Shown here: one piece after another, positions 50,068 to 58,946 of the stretch
How the letters are laid out: the number at the start of each line of letters is the position of its first letter
How positions within the stretch are numbered: the first letter of the stretch is position 1
Assembly (NCBI GenBank): GCA_002412925.1
Contig: DHVZ01000087.1
Span: 62,001 to 126,000, forward strand
From: Anaerolineales bacterium UBA5195
GTDB lineage: Bacteria; Chloroflexota; Anaerolineae; Anaerolineales; Villigracilaceae
Direction of reading: 5' to 3'
DNA length: 64,000 nucleotides
Notes under the pieces: generated by a model
The model's input: the letters and a program-made list of their open reading frames with translations, nothing else
What the model was told of the DNA's origin: nothing
Databases searched by the model: none
Position numbers and translations under genes: made by a program

Positions 50068-52824
50068 TTACAGCAAACCCAGTTCGCGGGCGCGGGCGAT
50101 GGCTTCGGTGCGGCTTTGAACTTGCAGTTTGTCAAAAATTTTGCGGTTATGCCCTTTGATCGTATCCAGGGCCAGGAAAAGTCGCTCGGCAATCTCACGA
50201 TTCGAGAGTCCCTCGGCAATGAATTGCAGTATTTTTATCTCACGTTGGCTCAAAGGGTCAATAAGGGGTTCACCGCCCTGGCGTCCTTCCGGGATGGCAG
50301 GGATTGGATCAGGTTTGTCTTCGCTTTTTCGCTTCTCAGCTTCAAAAGCTGCCAGCAGTTTGTCCGTGTAGTCTGGCATGATTTTACGCGCGGAAGCTTC
50401 GCGAAGCAGTTGCAGCATGCTTGAGCCTTCGTCAAGGAACATGCGGACGTAGCCCTGCGGCTCGGCCAATGCAAGCGCATGCTGCAAAGGCAAAAGAGCA
50501 GCAGGGAGGTCACCTTGCGCATGATAAGCAAGCGCTTGTAATACCAGGATTTCGATCGCGCTGCCCTGCCTCCTGCTTGCTTCCGCGGCTTTCAGCAGAC
50601 GCTCCAAAAATCCCATTACCCCAGAAATGGGGCTATCTGCGCAGTCGCTCTGCTGGCAGGCCATGAGCACCCTGGTCAGGGTGATGTGATTGAACTCGTG
50701 CAGGTAACTGAGTTCGTTTTCAACGGATAGTCCCAGCTCGCGCGCCCAGCCCAGGGCTTCACCCAACCGGCCCTGGCCCACCCATATCCGTGTCTTCCGC
50801 GCCGCGATCGGGCGCACATTCGGCGAAAAGTTGCCATCGTATAGGCGCTCGGCCTGGTCGAGCAGATCAAGCGCGTCATCCAGATCGCCCTGAGCCTCCC
50901 GTATGCGCGCCATCGCCGCGCACCAGCGATACGGGTTTTGCGGTAGCCCGGCCGGTTTACCCAATGCCTGGCTTGTGAGCAGGTGCTGCCTGGCGGTCTC
51001 CAGATCGTTATGCTCACGTTGTAGGGCGCTCATGCCCACATACATATCTGCCGCTCCCCGCTGGACTGGCGCGCCAGGCTCTGTCGCCCACTGCAATCCC
51101 TGCTCATAGGTGGTCATTGCCTCATGCAGACGGCCTTGTGCGATCTGGATATCCGCCAGGGTAATCGAGCCGCCGATGGCGGAAGCGATATACCCGGCCC
51201 GCCGCACATTCGCCATGCCATCAGCAGTCAACCGGCGGGCGTCGTCGAGATCCCCGCTCGCCCATGCCGCCAGCCCCAGCTGCGAGGCTGCCCCACCAAG
51301 CATCAAATGGGCATCTTCAGGTGCGAGATCGAGCACCTGTTGAGCGTTTTTTACGGTCTCAGGCATATCGCCCTGGGCCAGGGCCCGCGCAGCGCGGAGA
51401 AGGGCGATCATACCCGGCAGACGGCGAAATTCCTTTTCGTCCACCACGACCATCCCCGCTGTGTCGGCCGTCGTGTTCAGCCACCGTTCGGCATCCAGCA
51501 GTCGAGGCTCCACGCTCTCGACCTCACCGCTGTTAAATAGTGCGTAAGCATAGGCAACGCTGAGCACCGGCCTGAAGTGAACCAGCTCGTCAGGTAGTGC
51601 CTTCAGCCAGCTAATCTCCGTGGCCGTGGCTCCCTGTCTACTCCTGCGTATTTCTGGCTCTGCCAGTTCAATCAGGGTCGCTGCTCGCTCGAAATCCTCA
51701 GCGGCCAGCGCGTGGCGGATGGCATTGTCCATCGAACCATTGTGCTCGTACCACTCGCTTGCGCGTCGGTGCAGGCCAAATACCTGCTCGGGTTGCCCCG
51801 CCATTAAGTGCATACGAAGAACGTCGGCAAAAAGATGGTGATAGCGGTACCAACGCCGCTCGTTATCCAGGGGGACGATGAACAGGTTGGCGCGTTCAAG
51901 AAATTCAAGGGTTTTCTGCCCGGAAGCAGAAGCTGAACCCAAAACGGCGTCAGACAGCGGGCCGCACAGGTGGTCAAGGATTGAAGTGCGCAGCAGAAAA
52001 GTCTGGATGCTTTCGGACTGCTGCTGCAGGACTTCTTCCACCAGATAGTCCAGCACGAAGTGGTGGCTGCCTGTGAAAGATTTGATGAAGCTGGCGGCGT
52101 CTCGCGAAGTGTGTCCCTGCATCGAAAGTGCGGCTAATTGCAGGCTGGCAATCCAGCCTTCGGTGCGATTTTCCAACGAAGCAATATCTTCGGCAGAGAG
52201 GTTGAGGCCCATCACTAGGTTGAGAAATTCAGCGGCTTCAGAGGAAGTAAAACGCAAATCAGCGGCGCGCAGTTCGGTCAATTGGCCCCGGACGCGTAAC
52301 CGGGACAGGGGGAGCTGTGGATCCTCACGGGTAGTGATAACCAGATGCAACTGTGCTGGCAGATGCTCGAGCAGAAAGGCGAGGGCGTTATCTATTGGTT
52401 TGGAATCAATAATGTGATAATCATCCAGGACTAGGATGAAATTGTCCGGGATGGTGGCAATTTCATTAAGCAGGGTTGTCAGAATCGATTCGATGGCTGG
52501 TGGTTGAGGGGATTGGAGCGCGCCCAACACCCCTGTTCCAATCTTCGCCGCAATCGTTTGCAAAGCAGTTACGAGGTAAATCAGAAAGCGTGTGAGATCG
52601 TTATCCCCTTCGTCCAGAGACAGCCAGGCCACCGGTCGCCCGCAACCGGCGACCCATTCGCTGACCAGCGTGGTTTTGCCGAAGCCAGCGGAGGCGGAGA
52701 CGAGCGTCAGCTTGCATCCCAAAGAGAGACCCTCGTTCAGCCGCTCGACCAAGCGGGGACGCAGGATAATTTTAGGCCGAGGTGGGGGAATATAAAGTTT
52801 CGTAGCCAAAATTGGCGTGGGCAT
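50068..52824 (-). CDS. MalT-like LuxR-family transcriptional regulator
   Basis: The 918-residue protein has an AAA/NB-ARC-type ATPase with Walker A SASAGFGKTTLVSEW (about residue 45) and Walker B FILVLDDYHII, a long helical repeat region of TPR type, and a C-terminal LuxR helix-turn-helix (PLSQREIKILQFIAEGLSNR, EIAERLFLALDTIKGHNRKI). Such STAND regulators activate transcription when a ligand and ATP bind. It is the first gene of the minus-strand block that contains the paralogue pairs and probably controls them. Confidence 0.95.
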   Translation of the reverse strand: MPTPILATKLYIPPPRPKIILRPRLVERLNEGLSLGCKLTLVSASAGFGKTTLVSEWVAGCGRPVAWLSLDEGDNDLTRFLIYLVTALQTIAAKIGTGVLGALQSPQPPAIESILTTLLNEIATIPDNFILVLDDYHIIDSKPIDNALAFLLEHLPAQLHLVITTREDPQLPLSRLRVRGQLTELRAADLRFTSSEAAEFLNLVMGLNLSAEDIASLENRTEGWIASLQLAALSMQGHTSRDAASFIKSFTGSHHFVLDYLVEEVLQQQSESIQTFLLRTSILDHLCGPLSDAVLGSASASGQKTLEFLERANLFIVPLDNERRWYRYHHLFADVLRMHLMAGQPEQVFGLHRRASEWYEHNGSMDNAIRHALAAEDFERAATLIELAEPEIRRSRQGATATEISWLKALPDELVHFRPVLSVAYAYALFNSGEVESVEPRLLDAERWLNTTADTAGMVVVDEKEFRRLPGMIALLRAARALAQGDMPETVKNAQQVLDLAPEDAHLMLGGAASQLGLAAWASGDLDDARRLTADGMANVRRAGYIASAIGGSITLADIQIAQGRLHEAMTTYEQGLQWATEPGAPVQRGAADMYVGMSALQREHNDLETARQHLLTSQALGKPAGLPQNPYRWCAAMARIREAQGDLDDALDLLDQAERLYDGNFSPNVRPIAARKTRIWVGQGRLGEALGWARELGLSVENELSYLHEFNHITLTRVLMACQQSDCADSPISGVMGFLERLLKAAEASRRQGSAIEILVLQALAYHAQGDLPAALLPLQHALALAEPQGYVRMFLDEGSSMLQLLREASARKIMPDYTDKLLAAFEAEKRKSEDKPDPIPAIPEGRQGGEPLIDPLSQREIKILQFIAEGLSNREIAERLFLALDTIKGHNRKIFDKLQVQSRTEAIARARELGLL

Positions 52825-52946
52825 AGATCAATTATAAGACACTCCCCAAGAAATTAAAAAAGCATCCCTGTTCTTTTAGCTATGAAGTTTTAGCGATTTG
52901 GCTTATCAATTGCTTGACCCCTACGCCAAATCATAGTAAATTAAAC

Positions 52947-52979
52947 GAAATCGCCCCTGTCGTCACCAGGAGCGATTTC
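52947..52979. terminator. Hairpin upstream of the MalT-like gene
   Basis: GAAATCGC (52947-52954) pairs with GCGATTTC (52972-52979), with CCT/AGG pairs inside. It lies about 120 bp upstream of the regulator start. The gap 52825-53407 otherwise holds the tRNA fragment and the repeats listed next, and no gene. Confidence 0.45.
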
Positions 52980-53061
52980 ATGCAAAACTTTTGCACCTTA
53001 CATAACTCTGTGCCAGAGTGTTTTTTTGTGCCTCAGCATCTCTGCTAAGACAAACCGCCTA

Positions 53062-53123
53062 TTTTTTACCATTGGCGGCCCCGACGGGAAACGAACCCGC
53101 GATCTTCCACCAATAGTAAAAAT
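53062..53123 (-). repeat. Inverted-repeat-bounded element containing a tRNA 3' fragment
   Basis: TTTTTACCATTGG (53062) and CCAATAGTAAAAAT bound the element. Inside, read on the minus strand, 53111-53073 gives GGTGGAAGATCGCGGGTTCG, TTTCCCGT and CGGGGCCGCCA: a T arm, acceptor strand and encoded CCA of a tRNA, resembling tRNA-Glu. The 5' part of the tRNA is missing. Confidence 0.6.
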
Positions 53124-53214
53124 CCAGGCAAATTGCTAAAAATGATTATTTTGAGGCAAAAAAGTGCCAAAGTTCAAGGGCAGTCAGCCTAAAAACCATA
53201 TAATTTTATAGCAT

Positions 53215-53330
53215 TACAACAAAAAACACACCGCAAGGTGTGTTTTTTGTTGTAATGCGCTGCCTCATCCCATTGTTTTTACCATTACTGGTCTCGAAAG
53301 ACTAAATAAACAACAATAGTAAAATTGGCG
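53215..53330 (+). repeat. Island flanking repeat, right copy
   Basis: The hairpin AAAAAACACACC/GGTGTGTTTTTT (53221-53248) and the TTTTTACCATTACTGG...CAATAGTAAAATT element (53276-53325) match 41288-41394 in order and orientation. The two copies enclose 11.8 kb. Confidence 0.75.
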
Positions 53331-53407
53331 GAATCAGATCATTTCTATTCATGGTTAGTTTCGCCGTGATGGGAATACTCGTGATCAGGCTGGTGGCCAG
53401 TATAGCT

Positions 53408-53998
53408 TCACAGAAATGAGCTACAAAACCATTTCTGCAAAAATGCTCGAATTTTTTCAACATCAGGATATTCACCCCAGGCCATCTCGGACTGATACTT
53501 CCGGTTTAGCGGGTTCATCGTAATTGATGCCAGTGCAATGCCAGGCACAGCAGTTCTGTGCGCTCTTGTGGTAAGGATAGACTGGGTTCTGTAGGTATCT
53601 GTGATTAGCCGGCCATCTGGAAATGCCATCGCCAGACTGCCTTCCCAGGTGCAGGGACTCTCACCACCCACCCTCTCCAACTCACGGACGTAGTATTCCA
53701 GCACTGCTTCATCCTTTCCCCCGATCCGTTTTACCCTGGCGCCGGGCTGTTTTTCTACCGGGAATTTCTCAATCCACAGGCCGCCATCAATCGCCAGGGT
53801 CGGCAGGCTGGTCAACTCGCAATAGACCCGCGCTTTAATACTGGCATTTTCCAACGTGGTCTGTCCGGTCTCTTCAACCTGAATGTTCACGCCTAAATCG
53901 GACGGTATCAGCATTTCAAGGGGCAAAGAGCAGATCGCCGCCTGCACAATGGCAATTTTGACAGGATTGGTGGTTCCCAGGAATAACTTTGGGAGCAT
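53408..53998 (-). CDS. HAM1/RdgB-like nucleotide pyrophosphatase family protein
   Basis: ATG 53998 lies 2 bp after the aminotransferase stop. The 196-residue product has the nucleotide-binding start KLFLGTTNPVKIAIVQ, then TGQTTLENASIKARVYCELT and LAIDGGLWIE, equivalent to the T(S/T)NxxK and TxxENAxxKA...DDSGL motifs of HAM1. DDSG is changed to IDGG, so activity on ITP/XTP is uncertain. It is the last gene of the long directon. Confidence 0.75.
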   Translation of the reverse strand: MLPKLFLGTTNPVKIAIVQAAICSLPLEMLIPSDLGVNIQVEETGQTTLENASIKARVYCELTSLPTLAIDGGLWIEKFPVEKQPGARVKRIGGKDEAVLEYYVRELERVGGESPCTWEGSLAMAFPDGRLITDTYRTQSILTTRAHRTAVPGIALASITMNPLNRKYQSEMAWGEYPDVEKIRAFLQKWFCSSFL

Positions 53999-54000
53999 GG

Positions 54001-55167
54001 CTAAGCGAGCGTTGGAATTTGAACGTTTTGCAAAACATTGTCGAGGCAATCCAGCAGTTGCTCAACGGATTCCTGCTCTATGGTCAGCGCGGGATCAAAG
54101 CGCAGGATATTGCCAGCGGGGTAATAGCCCACCAAAAAACCTTGTTCCAGCAACGTCTGATAGGCAGTTTCTGCGGAAAAGGTTTCATGCGGATGGAATT
54201 CCAGGCCAAGCAGCATGCCCCTGCCACGCGCTTCTCTAACAATGGCATATTTTTCAGCGCAGCGCTGTAAGCCTGCCAGGAAATATGCCCCGAGTGCCGC
54301 ACCTTTTTCGATCAGGTTCTCATCTCGCATCACAGCGATGACTTCTTTTGCTAAGGAACATCCCAGCGGGTCATTTTGGTGTGACTGCGCGTACCGCAGC
54401 CCGCTGGCTTCCAGTTTTTCTGCCACGTCCCGGCTCATCGCCACGGCGCTGACTGGATAGCCATTGCCCAGGCCTTTACCCAAGGCGACCAGATCGGGCT
54501 GGATCTCGTAATGCTGGAAGCCAAACCACTTCCCTGTGCGCCCCATCCCTGCGGTGACTTCATTCGACATCACCAGCCCACCCGCTTGCCTGGTTTTTTG
54601 AACCAATTCTTGAACAAGCTGCAAAGGCGGAAATCGGACAAACCCCGACCCACTCCCGCCCGGCTCCAAGACAAAGCCGCCAACCTGGTCGAAGGGGATG
54701 TTTTCCAGGCATGTGTCCGCTTCCGGGCAAATATTCCAATCCACAAGAAACCAGTCTTCAATATTTTTCCGTCCGGCAGAGCCATAGGCCGCCAGGTAAG
54801 AATTGGAAAATGTCAGCAAGATGTTTTTTCCGGTCACCCGCCGGATGGTTTGAGCGCCAAACTCAACCGCCTCGCTGCCAGAACTCAGGAAAACACATTT
54901 CCCAGCCTCAAAATGCACAATTTCCAGCACGGCCAGGGCCGCTTCTTCAACAATGGTGTTTGGATAGCGAGTGCCCAGGTGCATCAACTTTGCAGCCTGT
55001 GTGGCGACCACCTGACTAATGCGCGGATGACTGTGGCCCAACGCTGTACACCAGATTCCAGATTCAAAATCGGTATATCTACGCCCCAGTTCATCATACA
55101 GGAAACAGTTTTCAGCGCGCACAAAGTTAGTTTTAACGATATCGTGACATTTCAAAATATGATTCAT
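54001..55167 (-). CDS. Class III PLP-dependent aminotransferase
   Basis: ATG 55167 follows AGGAGGCCGGTT. The 388-residue enzyme has FESGIWCTALGHSHPRI, the phosphate-binding SSGSEAVEFGAQ, the Asp-replacing region NEVTAGMGRTGKW and the Schiff-base Lys in DLVALGKGLGNGYP. It belongs with ornithine/acetylornithine and omega-aminotransferases. The usual DEVQ is NEVT here: the Asp that contacts the pyridine N is replaced by Asn, a notable change. The substrate is unknown. Confidence 0.85.
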   Translation of the reverse strand: MNHILKCHDIVKTNFVRAENCFLYDELGRRYTDFESGIWCTALGHSHPRISQVVATQAAKLMHLGTRYPNTIVEEAALAVLEIVHFEAGKCVFLSSGSEAVEFGAQTIRRVTGKNILLTFSNSYLAAYGSAGRKNIEDWFLVDWNICPEADTCLENIPFDQVGGFVLEPGGSGSGFVRFPPLQLVQELVQKTRQAGGLVMSNEVTAGMGRTGKWFGFQHYEIQPDLVALGKGLGNGYPVSAVAMSRDVAEKLEASGLRYAQSHQNDPLGCSLAKEVIAVMRDENLIEKGAALGAYFLAGLQRCAEKYAIVREARGRGMLLGLEFHPHETFSAETAYQTLLEQGFLVGYYPAGNILRFDPALTIEQESVEQLLDCLDNVLQNVQIPTLA

Positions 55168-55718
55168 AACCGGCCTCCTGCTTGAAAAACAAGCCATTCC
55201 CGCTCCAGGATGGAAAAAACAACTTCATCGCTCCAGGCCCCGCGCCACGGTCGGGTTTCCCGCAACAGGCCATCCTGCTGCATCCCCAACTTTTGCATGA
55301 CCCGCAGCGATGCAGTATTCTGGGCGTGAGAAAACGCCACGACCCGGTGCGCGCCCAGGTCGGTAAAGGCAAAATCTAATAGACGGTGAGCGGCCTCAAC
55401 GGCAAATCCTTTGCCCCACTCAGCCGGGTGAATCGCCCAGCCGATTTCCCACTCATGAATGGAATCATTCATCAGGGCCAGCGTCACCCGACCACGAACA
55501 TCATCTACAGGGCAAATGGTCAGCGCCAAACGATAGCGGGAGCGCGGGGTTTGCAATCCATCCGATTGAGCTTTTTTCAGGTAAGCACGGATCTGTGCAT
55601 CGTCCGGGTGAGCGGATTCGAAGCGATAGGTTTCAGGGTACGCTTCCAGTTCACGAAAGATGGCAAAATCGCTCTCCCGAAATTCGCGCAGGATCAAACG
55701 AGGGGTGAGAAGTTCCAT
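55164..55718 (-). CDS. GNAT acetyltransferase (RimJ/RimL type)
   Basis: The 184-residue protein starts MELLTPRLILREFRESDF and has EIGWAIHPAEWGKGFAVEAA, HRVVAFSHAQNTASLRVMQK and LGMQQDGLLRE, the RimJ-like pattern. It overlaps the aminotransferase start by 4 bp. Protein N-termini or small amines are typical substrates; none can be assigned. Confidence 0.88.
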   Translation of the reverse strand: MELLTPRLILREFRESDFAIFRELEAYPETYRFESAHPDDAQIRAYLKKAQSDGLQTPRSRYRLALTICPVDDVRGRVTLALMNDSIHEWEIGWAIHPAEWGKGFAVEAAHRLLDFAFTDLGAHRVVAFSHAQNTASLRVMQKLGMQQDGLLRETRPWRGAWSDEVVFSILEREWLVFQAGGRL

Positions 55719-55722
55719 GGTT

Positions 55723-56451
55723 TCACCGAAAGACGGCAAACAGAAGTTCAAGACTGCCAAGCGTGTTCAACAGCCAGTGGGCCGCGATACCAATGCGTAT
55801 GTCGCGTTTGCGGTTGACGATATAGACCAGCGGCAGGACAGCCAGGGTGCGAGTGACCAGCTGCCAGGGTGACCAGAAGTGGTACAGGGCGAATAAAAAA
55901 GCCTCGACAACGGGCACCCAGCCCTTCATCCAGGCCATACGCGGGAGCAGGAAACCCCGAAAGTAGAGTTCCTCCACATACGGCCCAATAATGCCGGTCA
56001 GCAGGAAAATCGCCAGCCAGTTGACGAACTGGATGTTTTTGCCATAGATGCTCAGGTCCTCGTTGATGAAAAACCAATCGGGCAGCCAGGCAAACAGCGG
56101 CAGCAGGGCCTTATCCAGTGCGCTGAACAGGGCAAAAGACAACACCGCCCCGAACAGCACTGCCAGCGTCCACAGGACAAATGCCCCTCGGGGTGTTTTT
56201 TCGCGGTTGAGCACAATCCCCTCAAGCGAGAATCGTCCATTGCGCTTTTTTCCCTGCCAAAACAGGATCCCCAACTCCAGCGGAACCAGCACCAAGAGCA
56301 CCGCCAGCGAAATGCCGATTGCAGAGGGCAGCCCCGCATTCCGTAAAAAAGGTGTGATCAGAGCGTAACCGGCCACAATCACCACGCCCGGCAGGAGATG
56401 GTAGGCAATTGTCAAACCCAAGCTATGTTGTGAAACTTGCTTTTCGTCCAT
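55723..56451 (-). CDS. CPBP-family intramembrane metalloprotease
   Basis: The 242-residue protein has about seven TM helices and the CPBP motifs: GPYVEELYFRGFLLPRM (EExxxR) and FALYHFWSPWQL (FxxxH). The family includes prenyl-protein type II CAAX-like proteases and bacteriocin self-immunity proteins. It is one of four such genes in this directon. Confidence 0.88.
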   Translation of the reverse strand: MDEKQVSQHSLGLTIAYHLLPGVVIVAGYALITPFLRNAGLPSAIGISLAVLLVLVPLELGILFWQGKKRNGRFSLEGIVLNREKTPRGAFVLWTLAVLFGAVLSFALFSALDKALLPLFAWLPDWFFINEDLSIYGKNIQFVNWLAIFLLTGIIGPYVEELYFRGFLLPRMAWMKGWVPVVEAFLFALYHFWSPWQLVTRTLAVLPLVYIVNRKRDIRIGIAAHWLLNTLGSLELLFAVFR

Positions 56452-56462
56452 GTTATCCCCTT

Positions 56463-56948
56463 TCAGATGACTATTTCGCGCAGTGTTTTGCCCATGTACA
56501 GGTTGGTCACCGCATAACCCATCTTTTCGTACAGGCTAATCGCCTGGGTGTTGTGGGCAAAAACATGCAAACTGATACTTTCCACGCCCAACTCATCCAT
56601 CTTTTTGTCCAGGGCCTGCAAAGCCCGTTTTCCAAAACCCTGGCCACGGAACTGCGGCTCAATGACAAAATCACAAATGAAGGCGCGGCGGCGCGCCTCG
56701 CCCAGTTTCACTTGCACCCACAGCACGCCCCATTTTTGCCTGGCCTGCTCGTCAAAAATGGTGAAAATAAACTGGTCTTTGGTCTGCAAGCCATCCGGCA
56801 ACAGGCCCAGAAATTCAGCGCGTGACTTTTCGAGCGCATCTTCTGCCAGCCAATTGCCGCTTTTGATCTTATCCTGGGCATACTCAGCGATTTCACTTTC
56901 CAAAAATCGCTCGAAATCAGCTTGTTCAATCGGGGTTAACGTAACCAT
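56463..56948 (-). CDS. GNAT acetyltransferase
   Basis: ATG 56948 follows AAGGAAAAAA. The 161-residue product has FICDFVIEPQFRGQGFGKRA with the R-x-x-G-x-G/A acetyl-CoA loop, and ISLHVFAHNTQAISLYEKMG. It lies between two CPBP genes with gaps of 8 and 11 bp. The substrate is unknown. Confidence 0.88.
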   Translation of the reverse strand: MVTLTPIEQADFERFLESEIAEYAQDKIKSGNWLAEDALEKSRAEFLGLLPDGLQTKDQFIFTIFDEQARQKWGVLWVQVKLGEARRRAFICDFVIEPQFRGQGFGKRALQALDKKMDELGVESISLHVFAHNTQAISLYEKMGYAVTNLYMGKTLREIVI

Positions 56949-56956
56949 TTTTTTCC

Positions 56957-57589
56957 TTAGACCGAAGCCAAAACCAGCAACCCGCCAATATCGCCCAACA
57001 GGTGCGCCAGCCAGACCACCCACAGGTTGTTGCGGCGGGCGAACATGGTGCCATAAAGAATGGAATCGATGACAATCAGTCCGATGTCCGTTAAAACGAT
57101 GAGTACCGGGCCTGGAGCGAAGTGCGCCAGCCCAAACAGGATTGACGCCACCCCCACCGCTGCCGGAATGCCGATAAACGGAGTCAGCCGCCCCTGAATC
57201 AGCGTCCGGTAAGTCATCTCCTCGCCGATGAGCGAAACCGCCAGCAGGGGCAGCAGCACGCCCCAGCCGATTCCGCTTTCAAAAGGCAGCCGTGCCTGGA
57301 CGTGCGCCAGGAATTCGGGGAAATACACCTTCGCCCACAGCGCCGTCAGCGGTTGGATGAGAAAACCCGTCAGCGCGAACAGCAGCCAGTTGGCGCGCAA
57401 ATCCGCCCAAAAGGTACGGAGATTGAAACCCAGTTCGCCCCACGTTCGGTGACGCAGGCGGCGCTCAATCAGCAGATATGTCACCGGCAGCAGCGCGAAA
57501 AGCGTTTTGGCGGCAGGAACGAACCACATCCCCAGCAGGGTTATGGAGGTAATAACGATGGTTTCAAAAAGGACACGCTTGTTTTTCAT
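56957..57589 (-). CDS. CPBP-family intramembrane metalloprotease
   Basis: ATG 57589 is chosen; the longer frame to 57676 overlaps the nucleosidase gene. The 210-residue product has about six TM helices, LIGEEMTYRTLIQGRL (EExxxR) and FGLAHFAPG, and a last helix with VWLAHLLGDIGG. All three motif sets of the family are intact, so proteolytic activity is plausible. Confidence 0.85.
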   Translation of the reverse strand: MKNKRVLFETIVITSITLLGMWFVPAAKTLFALLPVTYLLIERRLRHRTWGELGFNLRTFWADLRANWLLFALTGFLIQPLTALWAKVYFPEFLAHVQARLPFESGIGWGVLLPLLAVSLIGEEMTYRTLIQGRLTPFIGIPAAVGVASILFGLAHFAPGPVLIVLTDIGLIVIDSILYGTMFARRNNLWVVWLAHLLGDIGGLLVLASV

Positions 57590-57642
57590 AAGCAAACTTT
57601 CTTTTGTAGAAAAGGAGGTTCGTACCAGTTCATTCTTCGCGT

Positions 57643-58407
57643 TCACATCCCCAGGCAGGCATCCGCGGCCAGCCAAAACAGGCTCTCACGCACTTCTTTG
57701 CGCGATTGCCAGCCGCGATTGTCCCAGTTCTCGCCGCTCAGGTCATCCCCGGCATACAAGATTTGCCCCAGCGGGACTTTCCTGAATTGGGCGATCGCCA
57801 ACAGACTGGCGGCTTCCATTTCAACGGTCAGGCAGCCCTCGGCGCGGCGGGCGTCAATCATGGATTGGGTTTCGCGGTAGGGGGCATCGGTCGTCCAGGT
57901 TTTGCCGCTCACAAACGGGATTTCTTGCGCTTCCAGCGTGGCGCGGATCGCCGCCAGGGTATCGGTCTGGGTCTGGATTTCGCGCTCCGGCGGCAGATAG
58001 TGATAGGAAAGTCCTTCGCCGCGCACTGCGCTCTCGACCAGGATCAGCTTGCCCACTGTCAGTTCTTTGACCAGAACCCCCGCGCCGCCAACCACAACGA
58101 ACTTCTTGCAACCAAACGCAATCGCTTCTTCGAGCAATCCGGCCGCAATCGGTGCACCCACGCCGGGATGGAAGAAGGCCAACCGCTGGCCGCGATGTTC
58201 GATTTCGTAGATGGGATGTTCTCCATCTTCCCAACGGTTGGCAACGGCCACCCGCGCCTGTTTTTCAGCCACGACCTTTTCGTTCACTTCGCGGAAAAAC
58301 GAAATGACGCAATGCACGGGTACATCGCGGGGCTTGATTAAGCGCGACGGTTCGAGCTTGGATTCGGAAATCGTATCGTGCTCAAGAATGGGATAGCCTG
58401 AATTCAT
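57643..58407 (-). CDS. Nucleoside phosphorylase (uridine phosphorylase type)
   Basis: ATG 58407 follows ACAGGAGGAACAGCG. The 254-residue enzyme has KKFVVVGGAGVLVKELTVGK, ILVESAVRGEGLSYHY and the substrate-binding VEMEAASLLAIAQF. These belong to the PNP_UDP family, which cleaves nucleosides with phosphate. It has no signal peptide. Base specificity cannot be set from sequence alone. Confidence 0.88.
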   Translation of the reverse strand: MNSGYPILEHDTISESKLEPSRLIKPRDVPVHCVISFFREVNEKVVAEKQARVAVANRWEDGEHPIYEIEHRGQRLAFFHPGVGAPIAAGLLEEAIAFGCKKFVVVGGAGVLVKELTVGKLILVESAVRGEGLSYHYLPPEREIQTQTDTLAAIRATLEAQEIPFVSGKTWTTDAPYRETQSMIDARRAEGCLTVEMEAASLLAIAQFRKVPLGQILYAGDDLSGENWDNRGWQSRKEVRESLFWLAADACLGM

Positions 58408-58946
58408 CGCTGTTCCTCCTGTAAAACGAGGTGACGGCCCAGGAAGGCAAAAACAATCAACAAACCGGCGGTCAGCCATCCACCCAGACTGAAAGCATCC
58501 GGTCCATACAGCGCCAGGCCAGCCCCAGCCACTACCAGCAGACCCGCCAGGATTCCGAACATTTTCATTCTATACAGGGTGATGAACGGCAGGTAATGTG
58601 TGCCGACCACCACCATCGCCGCCGGGAAAAACCAGTTCTCACGATAAAGTGTGGCCGCACCCACCAGCAAGAAATTGAGCGGTACCGTAAAAGCAACCTG
58701 TGAGCCAAGCGGCCACAGTCCGTTTTCAGGGCTGACCTTGCCGGGGCGTCCCATCAGCCGAACAACCCCCTGAGTCAACGGGAAAATACCCATGCTGCCG
58801 AAAAAGAGCGCCGCCATGCCCACCCTGGGCGAGAGCCAGGTTGCAAGAGTGGCAGCAACCAGCCAAATCACTCCGGACACCAACTGCCCGGCAAATCCGC
58901 CCAGAAAGGTGGAGCGCATTTCACGTTGACAATCATTTAGATTCAT
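58404..58946 (-). CDS. Membrane protein of unknown function
   Basis: ATG 58946 follows TGGAGATACG. The 180-residue product has about five TM helices (GFAGQLVSGVIWLVAATLAT, AALFFGSMGIFPLTQGVVRL). Its stop overlaps the phosphorylase start by 4 bp, and its start overlaps the previous gene by 14 bp. No family is recognised. Confidence 0.75.
   Translation of the reverse strand: MNLNDCQREMRSTFLGGFAGQLVSGVIWLVAATLATWLSPRVGMAALFFGSMGIFPLTQGVVRLMGRPGKVSPENGLWPLGSQVAFTVPLNFLLVGAATLYRENWFFPAAMVVVGTHYLPFITLYRMKMFGILAGLLVVAGAGLALYGPDAFSLGGWLTAGLLIVFAFLGRHLVLQEEQR

Noticed and set aside
52504..52857. Plus-strand frame opposite the MalT-like gene start
   Set aside because: It is an antisense shadow of the ATPase domain.
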